This document shows positions 1 through 11,754 of a DNA stretch of 64,000 bases, in pieces. How positions within the stretch are numbered: position 1 is the stretch's first letter; each line of letters opens with the position of its first letter. Source of the DNA: Bolinopsis microptera. Its lineage: Eukaryota > Ctenophora > Tentaculata > Lobata > Bolinopsidae. The stretch covers positions 19,792,658 through 19,856,657 of the forward strand of contig NC_087073.1 in NCBI RefSeq assembly GCF_026151205.1, given 5' to 3'. The translations under genes were made by a program, and so were the position numbers. The notes under the pieces are model-generated. The model was given only the letters and a program-made list of their open reading frames with translations. It was not told where the DNA came from and searched no databases.

Positions 1-3000
1 TTATAGTTCTCATCACTCTCCGTACAAGGGTTCAGAACCTGGTTCCTTATCGTCTCCAGATTATACTCGGGTCCCTGACACGAGCAGTCCGTGCAGGAGG
101 CCCACACCAAGAGGAGGTTAGTGTTCGGAACTGCACTGTAGTTGAAGGACTGGTAACAGGTGGGAGACTGCTGAAGATTGTTCCCTGTACCCACCTCTAC
201 GGAGAAGTTCCGGGACATGAAGGGGTGAATCTGGCAACATGTTAGGTCGATCTTAATAGACTTCCAGTCCTCCTTCAACTGATCGTCCGATTCTGATATA
301 CCGGATACCAAAATTGAAGGATTCAGTATGAAGAACCAAATGTTCGACAGTAGGTTCATTACTACAGATGCGGTGGAAAACAGCACATTTGTAAGAATTC
401 TCACAGAAGGATAACGCAAGTATAGGCTCACAGAGTCAGCAGCACTCTTAGGTGGCATAGTATTTTCAGGATATACGTCCTCGCAGCTGTAGTAGCATTC
501 TGTGTGATTGAAGGAGTTGTAAATACCCTTTGCTAAAAGCTCCTCCATCAGTCTAGGGAAGAGTTTGGCTAAGTGTTGTCCTTGATGCTCTTCAGCGTCC
601 GATGATACGATAAATGCGTTTTCGTCTACTAAAAACCGGCTTCCTCCCATCCCCCGAAAGGGCTCATACATTTGTTCCTCTAGTTTCAGAGCCGGTACCC
701 TAAATGAAAGCATGAGAGGGTAAGAGTTACTTTGCTGGTGATAGATGATCTGGGAAAGTTCGAAGATGCACTCCGTGGAGGTAGCACTGACGTCTGTGAC
801 AGATAACATGTTGTTATTCCCACTGTTGGTAACGAGTGAGACTAGTCTGGTGTACCTCTCACGGGTGTACGGACTGTTTGTTCGTTTCGTTTTGTTGCCC
901 TCGATTATCTTGAACCTGCTTCCAGCCGCCGTTGTGACGAACAGATTCGTCGGATCTTCCTTCAGGTAGGCACTGAGATATTCAGATACCATGTAGATAT
1001 CATCAAATATCTCGTATGCAAAATCGTGGCATTCTGGAAACTGAAACTTCCGATTGATGAACTCCTCGACAGTTTCGTTATCTACGATATCATCACCCGC
1101 TACTTTGCCGAAGAATTTACTGTAAGTACAGTAAGCAGTGTCACGTGACACGTCCTTTTGGGGACCCTGGTTCTCTGTAAACACTTTAACTCGCGTCTTC
1201 TGGACGTTAGTTCGCTTGGGGAAGGCTAAAGACTCTCTGTTACAGATGTGAAGAAGAGAATTCTTTTCGTCAATTGCATTCAGCACATTAAAGAAGTAAT
1301 TGTTGGCAAAACTTCGTGTTCGTTTTGAAACCGACGTATCTGATACCTCCAGGTAAAGTAATTTTGCTTGCTCAGTGAAATTTTGGAAAACCATGCCCTG
1401 TTCAACCTTCTTCATTGTTGCTCCGTTGTTGAGATAAGAGTAGAGGTGAAGCTTCTGATCTATCTCTATGGATTCTTTTGTTCCGTACAGGACAGGATGA
1501 TAGAGAACACTCCCCTTCAGATCCACTGTCACTGCATAACATCCCCTGGCAGTGGACAGTGGGTATAGTCCTAAACTTTTGGCCTCGATGTCCACAGCAG
1601 CCACTCCCAGAAATGCCCCTTTACCTTGAGGCAGACTGGAAGGTGTGGTCCAGTTAGCAGCTTTATCTGTTACCACAGGCACTACCAGCGTGGCTATGTA
1701 CTCCTCAGTTGACGCGTCTTTGTACATTGCCGTAGTTTTCACATGTAGTTCGTCCTCATCCACAACAGAGGTAAACAGCTCACTGGTCAGCTGTAGGATA
1801 GTGGGGTTGATATCGGAGAGATCTTCAATCTGGGCATGGAAACCACCTAGAGTAGCTGCTGCAAGCTTCAGGTCACTTGCAAACAGCACGTCCTTACCAA
1901 CTTGCAGAATAACGATCTTAACGCGGGGATCTATGTTGTATGTTTTGAAAATACTAACGATATCTCTCTGAGTGTAGTCTGTGAAAAGAACCAATGTAGA
2001 ATGGCACGTGTCTAGGTTCTTAGAGTTATTTAAAACTTCTATGCCCATTCTTATCGCCATGGTTAGGTTCGCAGATCCTTGAGGTTTTATCTTCCTAATC
2101 TGTCCGATGAGGATATCTTTAACTCGCTTTCTAGCTCTCACCATCTGAGTTCCACAGCCAATGGGCTCAACAACTTGATTAAAAGTAAGGACGGATATGT
2201 AGTCCTCGTCAGATACAATAGTTTTTATGATGCTAACTGCCATTTCCCTCATCAGTTTACCAGTTCTGACTGCCAGTGTCCCGCTCATATCCATCAGGAA
2301 AACCACCTTTTTAGATTCGGCCGCCCCCACCCCATACCACCCTCTAAAGCGACAGTCGTAAGTGATCCACTTGCCAACTCTGGGAGTGTAGTAGGAAGGG
2401 TAAGTTCTCATGACTCCGTGAGGTGTTCCTAAGTACTGGAGCGTTGTTGCTGATCCAGTTTGGTTTGGAGCCCAGTTCGCTATAAAGTTGGGATCCATCC
2501 TCGCTGTCCAGAGAATAGTCTCCCTTACCTTAGTCCAGTTGTAATACACATCAATAGGTATCACAAGACTTGAGTTGGTGACTGATACTGGTCGCTTAAA
2601 GTTTGTTAATTTTTGATAGCTCATATTTTGGCCCTTGTGAGTAACATCTTGGAAACGTTCGAGGAAGTCAAAGTCGTTAGTGTCCCCGGTGTAGTTATAG
2701 AAACTCTCAAGTGCACTCTTTCTGATGTTCCTCAAATTTTTCTCCGAATTTTTGAACTGTTTCGTTACATTTTTCTCTATCTTCTCTAGTATCTGGAGTC
2801 CAGTGTAAGTTTCATAGCTCTGTGTGCTGTAAATCATCTCAATAGCTCCTTTATCAAATCCCTTTTTCATCAATTTTGCCAGCACCTCCCCGATCTTTGT
2901 GGCCATAATGTCAGTAGATTCAGGATTGGTAATGCTCTCCCCAGTGCACATGGCCAGCAAAGTGCACAGCACAGCCATTATAAGATCTACCAACCGTACC

Positions 3001-3002
3001 AT
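1..3002 (-). CDS. Alpha2delta / CACHD1-like VWA-Cache protein, 3' part beyond the window
   Basis: About 1000 codons stay open from an ATG at 3002 to the left edge with no intron; an in-frame TGA lies upstream, and this is the first ATG after it. The start gives a hydrophobic signal peptide (MVRLVDLIMAVLC...). An N-terminal VWA_N-like region follows, then a VWA domain from about residue 230 whose metal-site motif is DMSGT at 238-242 (the usual form is DxSGS). A Cache-like segment near residue 500 has the GSVLYHP signature. The C-terminal part is rich in cysteines and N-glycosylation sites. Family knowledge: alpha2delta subunits are extracellular, membrane-anchored proteins that traffic voltage-gated calcium channels; CACHD1 is a relative. 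The sequence does not settle which of the two this is. The intron-free structure is odd, since vertebrate homologues have dozens of exons. The C-terminal anchor lies outside the window. Confidence 0.85.
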   Translation of the reverse strand, partial: MVRLVDLIMAVLCTLLAMCTGESITNPESTDIMATKIGEVLAKLMKKGFDKGAIEMIYSTQSYETYTGLQILEKIEKNVTKQFKNSEKNLRNIRKSALESFYNYTGDTNDFDFLERFQDVTHKGQNMSYQKLTNFKRPVSVTNSSLVIPIDVYYNWTKVRETILWTARMDPNFIANWAPNQTGSATTLQYLGTPHGVMRTYPSYYTPRVGKWITYDCRFRGWYGVGAAESKKVVFLMDMSGTLAVRTGKLMREMAVSIIKTIVSDEDYISVLTFNQVVEPIGCGTQMVRARKRVKDILIGQIRKIKPQGSANLTMAIRMGIEVLNNSKNLDTCHSTLVLFTDYTQRDIVSIFKTYNIDPRVKIVILQVGKDVLFASDLKLAAATLGGFHAQIEDLSDINPTILQLTSELFTSVVDEDELHVKTTAMYKDASTEEYIATLVVPVVTDKAANWTTPSSLPQGKGAFLGVAAVDIEAKSLGLYPLSTARGCYAVTVDLKGSVLYHPVLYGTKESIEIDQKLHLYSYLNNGATMKKVEQGMVFQNFTEQAKLLYLEVSDTSVSKRTRSFANNYFFNVLNAIDEKNSLLHICNRESLAFPKRTNVQKTRVKVFTENQGPQKDVSRDTAYCTYSKFFGKVAGDDIVDNETVEEFINRKFQFPECHDFAYEIFDDIYMVSEYLSAYLKEDPTNLFVTTAAGSRFKIIEGNKTKRTNSPYTRERYTRLVSLVTNSGNNNMLSVTDVSATSTECIFELSQIIYHQQSNSYPLMLSFRVPALKLEEQMYEPFRGMGGSRFLVDENAFIVSSDAEEHQGQHLAKLFPRLMEELLAKGIYNSFNHTECYYSCEDVYPENTMPPKSAADSVSLYLRYPSVRILTNVLFSTASVVMNLLSNIWFFILNPSILVSGISESDDQLKEDWKSIKIDLTCCQIHPFMSRNFSVEVGTGNNLQQSPTCYQSFNYSAVPNTNLLLVWASCTDCSCQGPEYNLETIRNQVLNPCTESDENY

Positions 3003-4349
3003 CTCCACACGGATCAATGGTTTATTCCGCTTAGTCTGCAGCTTACTTCATGGCGTCCACAACATCTTGCTTGGGCACTGGTATGAGATATCATGTTAAG
3101 ACTTAGTTAAAGACTATTAGACATACTTTCATTTAAAATGCCGTGTTTAAATATTCGACCAGTGGCGTCACGTAATGTTCTGCTACCGTATCCTTTGCCA
3201 GATCCTTGACAAAAATTAGGTGGAACTTAAACTTGGGACATAATGAGTGTGTCTAGCCGGTTCTTGGCTGGTTGCCCGGCACATGTTAACGTGACGCCAC
3301 TGTTGGAAGCATTTATTTATTTGTATTATAAGTTAAATATTATGGAAATCCGAAAAATTTCCAAGAGAGAAAGAATTCTTGGACGCAAAAAAAAACACAG
3401 AAGTCAGAATCCAATATTACAAAGTCCACGTTAAAATTATATAAACTGTATATAATATACTTTGAGTGAACAAACTACGAGACAAGTTTAGTGGGGGCAA
3501 GAGAGATGGGCATCTGCCATCTTTTTTGGAGAAATGGGAGTTATAATTTAAACACTGTAATTATTGTTGATAATATTACTGTAGATTACTGTAAACTATA
3601 CTACTATAAACTATATAAGTATCATAAACTACTATAAACTATACTACTCAAGAAATAGGGTGTAATATGTATGATTTAAAGGCGAATAATCGGATAACAT
3701 GAGATTTGCTTGACACTTTATGCACATTTTCTAACAAATCGACAAAATCATGTACTGCACAATCAAGTATGTTAACATAATTAGGATAATTTTAATTTAG
3801 GTCAAACTTAGATGCTTTAAACATATACAATTCTATAATCGGAATGATTTTCGTGAAGTAAACGAATGAAACAAATCTATTTTATTGTTAAATACTTGGT
3901 TATACGATGGTTAAAGATTATAAATATAATAAATTTGCCACTAGAATATGGAAATTTACTAAATAAATTGAAATTGACTAAAATAGATAAAATGTAGATT
4001 AAACTCTAAACTATTGCTCAACATCGACTCAAATAAATTGGAACAACATGACCAGTTTAAATATAAATTCACTGCTGAGATGAAACAAAATTGGAATGCA
4101 TAAAAGCATAAACTATGTATGCAGTTTAGTGGAAAAGGATTAGGTAATGAGCTAAAAATCGGTAATCACAGTGGTGTCTAGAGTTCCAGACGGCACAAGA
4201 TGGAAAAAGAGCTAAAAGACGGAACAATTACACCGCAAATTATCTCGTACGTGACTTAAACTGTTTCGAGTTGTTTAACTCCGATCGTTCATCAAGTGCT
4301 AGCTTTTTTTCAATTATCAATCAATTAACAATAAATTATTAATCAAATA
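3003..4349. other. Upstream flank of the alpha2delta-like gene, no gene seen
   Basis: AT-rich sequence with short reading frames only. It must hold the promoter and 5' leader of the minus-strand gene, but I see no convincing core promoter motif. A run of short direct repeats of the type actataaactata lies near 3590-3650. Confidence 0.5.
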
Positions 4350-5145
4350 GAGAGCCCGTGGTCACAGGGAGGAAGCTAATAGTATTCTTTGGTTGTCAGT
4401 TTTTATAGCATCAACAAATATCCATCACAACCGAAGATACAGCCAATTAAATATAGCTCGCACTGAACACCACGTAATAACCAAAAAAACCGATTAAAAT
4501 ACCCCTCTCAAATCCTTGCACGTGCACGTACACATTTCAACAACGTTACCATGGTTACTTTGCAACTACCTATTTCTCATCTATTTGCACGTGGGCGGTC
4601 GTACAAACAAAAATAATAGTATTCTTTGGTAGACAGTTTTTATCGCATCAAAAAATATTCATCCCAACCGAAGATACAGCCGATTAAAATATAGCTCACA
4701 CTGAACACAACGTAATTCGACAAAATCGATCAAAATACCGGTCGCAAATCTTTGCACGTGCACGTGAGCTTTTGAACACCGTTACCATAGTTACTATGTA
4801 ACTTCCTATTTTTCATCTAATTTGCACGTGGGCGGTCGTACAGTGTACAGAATTCTCTGAATTATAGTAGAGAGACTAGAAAACCCGTGGTCACAGGGAG
4901 GTATCTTATAGTATTTTTTGTTAGTAAGTTTAAATCGGGTCAAAAATATCCTACACAACCGAAGATACAGCCGATTAAAATGTTGCTCGCACTAAACACA
5001 ACGTTATATCACCAAATCCGATAAAAATGCCGTTTTAACAATCATTGCACGTGCACGTGCGTGTAACAACTCTCGTTACCATGGTCACTTCGCAAGCTTT
5101 TGCTTTTTACCTTATTTGCACGTGGGCGGTCGTACAAACGTACAT
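4350..5145. repeat. Threefold ~250-bp tandem repeat carrying CACGTG E-boxes
   Basis: Three diverged copies begin near 4350, 4612 and 4877. The first and third open with cccgtggtcacagggagg. All share a block with caaccgaagatacagcc, then gcacgtgcacgt, then gttaccatggttac or a variant, and end in ttgcacgtgggcggtcgtac. Together they hold about eight CACGTG palindromes. The array sits 1.3-2.1 kb upstream of the start of the alpha2delta-like gene, so a regulatory role is possible but only inferred. Confidence 0.8.
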
Positions 5146-8100
5146 ACATACAGAAATAATTCTTTGAATTATAGTAGAGATTATTATAAACAACCAATTA
5201 CCAATCAGTTAGGAAACAATTAACAATTGCGGCTATTTGTTGTTGATGGGCGTGGTTCCTGTGTTTGCAGTTTTAGTTTCGTTAAAGACTCCTCCTCGTG
5301 GATATGTCACATTGCTATAGAGCACGTTTATCTACATTTCAAAGGCCTGCACGTTTCTTTACCTCATTCAATAATTCCTTATGGAGGCAGAAATGGAAGA
5401 AAGAGATACATGTTTAGCATCTTAACAACTGATCCTTCTTCTCAAAATGGGAAATAACTAATTATTACAGCCTTGTTGATTGAAAAGCGCAATGAATATG
5501 TCTATTTATCGTAATAAACACGTTTTCTAACTTTTAGATTTTGAAAAATTTGTAGATTTACATCGCACGTTCTAGACAAAACAGAGAAAAGGTTTTATGT
5601 AAATTAAAAAAAACAAAATAAGCTAGATAATTGCACTCGAGGAGAGAAGACCCATGCATTCCAAAAATATTCCTGGTCGTGCGGTATTTTGCGCTGAAAT
5701 GAGCTGTACGCTTAAATCGCAGCCTGCATCCAACCACAAAAAGAGACGGTCAATATCATCGAAACCAAAAACAAGTATTTTTGAACAAAGCTACCGTGAT
5801 GTATATTGGCAGAGTAGAGGCTAAAGATTTATGTAACTATAAGATCCAAGATCAAACCCAGACGAGTGCAGATCACCGGCACCACTACAAGCAAATGGTA
5901 CGATCTTCACCTGGAAGCTGGCATGAAAACATACGGCCCACGTACATCATAAATTTAAAGTGGGGTATGCTATAATCTGTTGATGTTTGTTCATATCTAT
6001 CATAGTTTTAATAAATAGGAATGATGCTGCATATTGGTAGAAGTCATGGTTTAAAAATTACTTATAAATATCAAATATGTTATTCTGATCGCCCATGTCA
6101 CATCTGAACTAATAAAAATAAACTAAGATGAGATCTGACAAAATGTCATGTTATCTAATTTGAGCTGAGTTCATCGAGCAGCTGCACAATATGTCTAGAC
6201 TTGCAGCAGTGAAGATATGAGTCATGCTAAATTAGCTAATTGCTAATTTCCTGTCATAATGGAACATAATATCCAGGGACAATACTACAGCTCTACAGCA
6301 AAGCCAGGCCTACTATTACTAAAGCCACATCTCCTCCCATGCCTTCTAAGAAGAGAAGGAGCGGTTTAAAGTTTTGTATAAAACATAAGATCTGGTGTGA
6401 AATGAACAATGAACCATGATACTAAGATACCCGTGCTGTGTCCCACACTCCAGTTCTAACTCAATCGTTAGTCTCTCCGTGGCCATATAATCCTCAACTA
6501 CAGTATTTCAATCTTCTTTCTAGGTTTCAAGTCTGTAGTATTGAGATCTTTGCACGGATTTGTCACCTAGTACATCGATTACCATTACTTTTCGACTTTC
6601 TTGGAGCCTGCATGGCACAGATAGCGTTATACTAAGTTATACTTATATGCTTTATGCTATGTAAAGGTACAGTGTATTGGTAGTACATGTGTATGCAGAA
6701 CATTTTACACGTGCCAGAAATTTAAAATAAAAACTATGTAACAAATCTTGCGTGGCATGTCATCATGTCCCCATTATAATGGTGTCGATATTGGCATTTG
6801 GCAGGTTGCCATCAATATTGGTTTTTGGGGAAAGATGCCAAGTAAACGAATACCGAATCACCAAAAAACGAATCGACCGAATATGTTCGGCCAACCAAAT
6901 AGCTAACCATTCGGATTTGACTACCGAATAATTAACTTCATACCCCATTATTTTCTGAACTATTCTGTCTATTATAAAAGATGGCAACTCTTTGTAACAT
7001 TCTGATTATTCGGCATTCCATCGTAGCAGATAAGACTATGTATAGAATTGAAAAGAGCCACCTCGTGCATTAGTATTACATTAGTATTACATTCCGTAAC
7101 TGTCATGCTCCAGTGCCCTTTCAACAACCTTGGCATTAGTGAAGATACTAACACATAGGGGTGGCATTCTAGCCACAGCCGTATTTCATGTCATGTTTAA
7201 GTTGCCGAAGAATCCAGGTTCAAGGAATCCAAGGTTGCAACTATGCATGCATATAATTCATCTGGTGGGTCAGCACATATGTTTAAACCGCTGTAATATT
7301 ACCGTTCTACGGTTCATGATTTTAGCTTTTAATATAAAGAAGGTGCTCTTAATTAAATGGGTAGGACTACCCAAATTAATTCAACAGACCATGCACAATT
7401 GTATTGGAGTAGAGCCCTTCCATGGAAAATATGTAATTTTAACAGTTAGTACCAAGTACCTACCCAAAACTCACTAGGACAATGTTCGAGCAAATCAAGA
7501 TAACTTTAATCAAAAAGATGAAACAAATTAAACGTTTTTAATCATTAGTAGAAGAGACCAATCTCCCCTAAGTACCTTTTGTTTCACAATTGTAAATTGT
7601 AATTGTGCACTGTAAACGGTGTTGCACCATGTTTTCCGCTAGCTTGAGAACAAAGACACAAGACCAGAGAGGAGAAACGTAAAAAGAATGGCTTTGGTTT
7701 AGATTTAGGCACATAAATATTAGATAATTGGTAAAGTGGAAAATTTTCAAATTTGCGCCAAGTTGGATATGTATATAGTACGTAGATAGCCGATGCTACT
7801 AAATTATCTAGAAGAATTGGGTCTATCCTTGAAGTGTTCTGAGGCAGTAGTGGTAAAGTTGAGGGGTGGGTGAGTGGGGTTATAGTGCCCAGTAATATCC
7901 ATTTTTCTAATCACTTAATCAAGATAAAATGATTTGACCATTTAAAAGTTTTGTTACAGATGTGTAGTGAAGCGTTAGCTTCACCCTTATTTTACACAAA
8001 CCAAAACGATTATTTTTTATCGACTAGCCATTAAATCCAAGTGAAATATAAAAACTCCCAACTATTAGGTCATGTGATAGCTGCCAAATTGTTGCGTGGA

Positions 8101-10199
8101 AGGTGTGTCTGGGAACGCTCAGCATCATCAGAACTTACCGTCTTGACGTTAAAAATAGAGAATTATCTAGAAAGAGGAAATAAAAAGAAAGAGGAAAACT
8201 ATTTCAACCTGTTTAAAAGACGGATCAATCGTTGCGCGACGAGATATTATGAAATTGCATGCCTTCTTGTCTCTATTTTTTATGTTTTACCATTGAACGC
8301 ATTGATAAATACTTTGGCTTGAAAAACCGTAAGAGTCATTAAACTTTAATTGTTTCTGAGTTTCTGTACTGGTAAATGAATAGGTATTATACCTCCGAAC
8401 TCGTATCCAAATCTATTTCATTTTTCTACTGCTGTTAAACCTTGCGAAGACTAAATTTAAATCAGATAAATTGTTGTGAAGTAGCAAATAAAAAGCGAGA
8501 AAATGTGATACTAGGGATATATCAGACAAAGAGAAGCAGTGCCAATTAGAGGTGATATCTCGTAGTAATGTGAATAGAAACTAAAATATATTTAGAGAAA
8601 AAAGATTTGTTTATAATTTAATATTATAATATTAGTACACATACGTTGGGTCTTATAACGTAGCCATGCTTCATATTTGAGACCTCTTAATTTGCAGATG
8701 GTATACTGTAAATACTCAGTACTCATTCGAGGATTTCGTCGACAAAATTTGAAAATTATATTTTTAGGGGCCACGCCCAATCAACATTGAATTGATTATA
8801 CCCGTAATAAAAATCAAGTTCTACTGATCCGTTTTAGTTTTACAGATAAACGTGCGATACTTAACTGTTGTTCAAATTTGTTCAGTAAATTCAAAAAATA
8901 AATCTTACTATATATAAAGCGAGACGATATATATATATTTATCTGTGCCATTTTACTGACACCACGGCATCAACTTTAACGCAAATTTCTGCAAAAACCG
9001 TAAAAGATATACAACTGAAACTTTTTTGACTGGGTCAAATGCTTTAATGGCCTCCAAATCAGCATGAAAAAATAAAAAATTGGCCAAGAAATAGGAGTTT
9101 TAGAGCCCAAAATTTGGTACCCCAAGTGGTGTCAAAAATGCGACTTAAATAGGTAATAATTGTTTTAGTCTCTTGAGTCTTGACACCATTTTAGGGTTAG
9201 ACGGGTTCCTGCTAGTAAATATAATGCGCAGCTGTAAAATAAAACTATTTGTAAATAATACCATGATAATGTCGAATATTTCATTTTAATGGTTTATTAA
9301 TGACCAATTTTAAATTTGAAAGCAAACGATGTGAAAAAACTGCAGAATAATAGTGCCAGAATTTATGACGCTGTATTATTAAACAATATTACGACATAAA
9401 ATCGGTAAAAACATAAAAAAGTTAATCGCTGATAGTTTAATTAAAGCATTCTTTCAAAAGTTTCAAATAAGTTTAATTACGAGCGGTTTTATAATACCGC
9501 TCAAATATGGGTTATTTATTTAAAACTTTTAGACATTTCTTATTTTGAATTTTCCGCCCGTTTCGAAGATATTGGGTCGAGCACTTTTTAAGTTTAGTTG
9601 GACAAGTTTATTATCAATACATTTATTTAAGCTCCATACCATTCAGCTCAACAGAAATACTGTGTTGTCGAACAACAAGAAATGAGGAAAATAATAGGGC
9701 TGGCCTCAACAACAAGATACTGACTAACAACCGTTCTCACTAGCAGTTAACAGGAAAAACATTAAAAATCATGCTTACCAGACCGGAGTGACCGGACCTG
9801 ACCTGAATCTGATGACTTATTTATGGGCGGTAAATATTCAGCTGTTAACAATAAAAGAATAAAGAGTGATAAAAACATCCAAGTTCAAAACATCATGCAT
9901 GATCGGTAGTCGATGGCTTGACATATTTATCGCAACAAAAAGACGAAAACGATAAAGGATAACTTCTAAACTCCCTTCAGCTCACAGTGCTTAACGTTAA
10001 TGTCCTCTGAGAACCATCAGGCTCACGTTGAGGCTAACCTTCGGTAAAACTCAACTTTAGAAATCTATCCAAAGGTAATTCTCAGGAGAGCAATGTGGCG
10101 GTAACTGGTTAATGTTATAATAAATAACACGTTTCCTTGACCGCGCTTAGTATTACATAGTATTTAAATTGTAAACGGTTTATGGCCCTCCGTTCCTCT
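5146..10199. other. AT-rich spacer, no supported gene
   Basis: Several short reading frames occur on both strands. None shows a recognisable domain, a convincing start or a matching splice pattern. No tRNA, rRNA or transposon coding sequence was recognised. Confidence 0.5.
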
Positions 10200-10410
10200 C
10201 GGCTCTCAGTGTTACAAAGATTTTCTCAGTTGAACAAAAGATTTTCTCTCGCTAACAGTAACAAAAGATTCTGTCTCAGTAATGGTCCACTCAGTGACAA
10301 ACGATCTCCTATCTCAGTTACAAATGATCTCCTCTCTCAGTTACAAATGATCTCCTCTCTCAGTTACAAATGATCTCCTCTCTCAGTTACGAATGATTCT
10401 CCTCTCTCTC
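10200..10410. repeat. Short tandem repeat, ~23-bp unit
   Basis: Repeats of the motif tctcagttacaaatgatctc, degenerate on the left and near-perfect from about 10310 to 10390, ending in a CT-rich tail. Confidence 0.75.
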
Positions 10411-10827
10411 TTTTTATAGTGTAACAATTCTAACACCATTCTCATGATATAATACAATGTACATGCCTATAATACAATGTACATGCCTAGAGTTCATAAT
10501 GCTATAATGTATTATAAAGTATGTTTTAGGCTAAATGAGGTCAAATCCTCGTTAAACTATGGGCTGGCGCAGAATATTTGGGATTCTAATGTTTTAAATT
10601 TAAATGCAGATTCGCAGGTCTGGTTAAGTTTCTATCGGAACTAAATTCAGTAGAAACTTGGATCAGAGTTCAGACCAGATCGAAAAAGACCGTACTGCAA
10701 CTCGCATTTTCCCAACTGAAGTGGAAATGGAATTGATCTACGATTCAGACGCAAGAACAATATGTCATTTTACCAATATCGGCGACAAAGAACAATCGGT
10801 GTTAAATGTGATACGGTTTTATTGTGT

Positions 10828-10941
10828 CGAGAATTATGTCATTGCTGGCACTCACGTGACATTACTGGCTAGGCTCTAGGTTTATAGAATTATGTCATTG
10901 CTGGCACTCACGTGACATTACTGGCTAGGCTCTAGGTTTAT
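10828..10941. repeat. Two-copy tandem duplication of about 57 bp
   Basis: The block containing gaattatgtcattgctggca and ggctaggctctaggttta occurs twice back to back, almost identically. A shorter duplication, tataatacaatgtacatgcc, is found at about 10448-10488. Confidence 0.85.
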
Positions 10942-11754
10942 TGAAACGTAAGTAGAATGCACAAACAAATGCTCCCCATTATATACTGTACTGGAAAGGT
11001 AAGCACGAGCTAATTAAACGAAAAGCCGACCGCGAAGGAGCCTTAAAGCTTTTAAGGTGTACACATTTTAAACAGGGATACCACAATCGATTGTATGAAA
11101 AGCAAGGAGCTGGAAAAGAATGGGAGTTGGAAAAGAATGGGAGAAATCTACAACCCGCAGAAGAACTTGCACAAGTATACATATATAAAGATGACACTGT
11201 GGTCGCGGACCAATCCGTCGCTAAGATGCAGATTTTGGGCATGTTACATGTACAGGCTACTTTATGTAAATCAGTGCTCGATTGAAGATTAGCTTATTAT
11301 TACCGTATAGTCACGTTATCTATTATTGGTAAACTGGGCAAATCTATTACTATGCATTGTGATCATAAATAAAGAGGAGAATTCAAACGAATACTTCATT
11401 ACAGGTTTAGTTCTTTAAATTTAGCAAGGTTGCCCATACAGGATGCCGCTTTATCAATAGACAATGACTTGTCTGATCCATTATGTTACGTTGAGTTGTG
11501 CTACTGTAAAATTATAACTTTCTATTGGTGGAGGACAGTGCAGCTCAATTAACATCTTATCCACAATCCCTGTTGGAACAATTTGAGTTTTAAATGGAAA
11601 CAAAAATCATGCTTTAACGTAGTATTTATTAATGAACCTGTTTTATTCAAAAGCCAGTTCCTTAAATCGTCGGGCTATGAATGTCCAAGAACAAAGCGCG
11701 AGACCTGCTGTCCATATTCATACGCAGTATAATACATTTACACAGAGAGATGGT

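Noticed and set aside
7130-7477. 115-codon frame in the 5-10 kb spacer
   Set aside because: It begins at a non-ATG codon and shows no domain or compositional evidence for coding.
8041-8322. 93-codon frame in the spacer
   Set aside because: It starts at GTG; no domain and no neighbours to support it.
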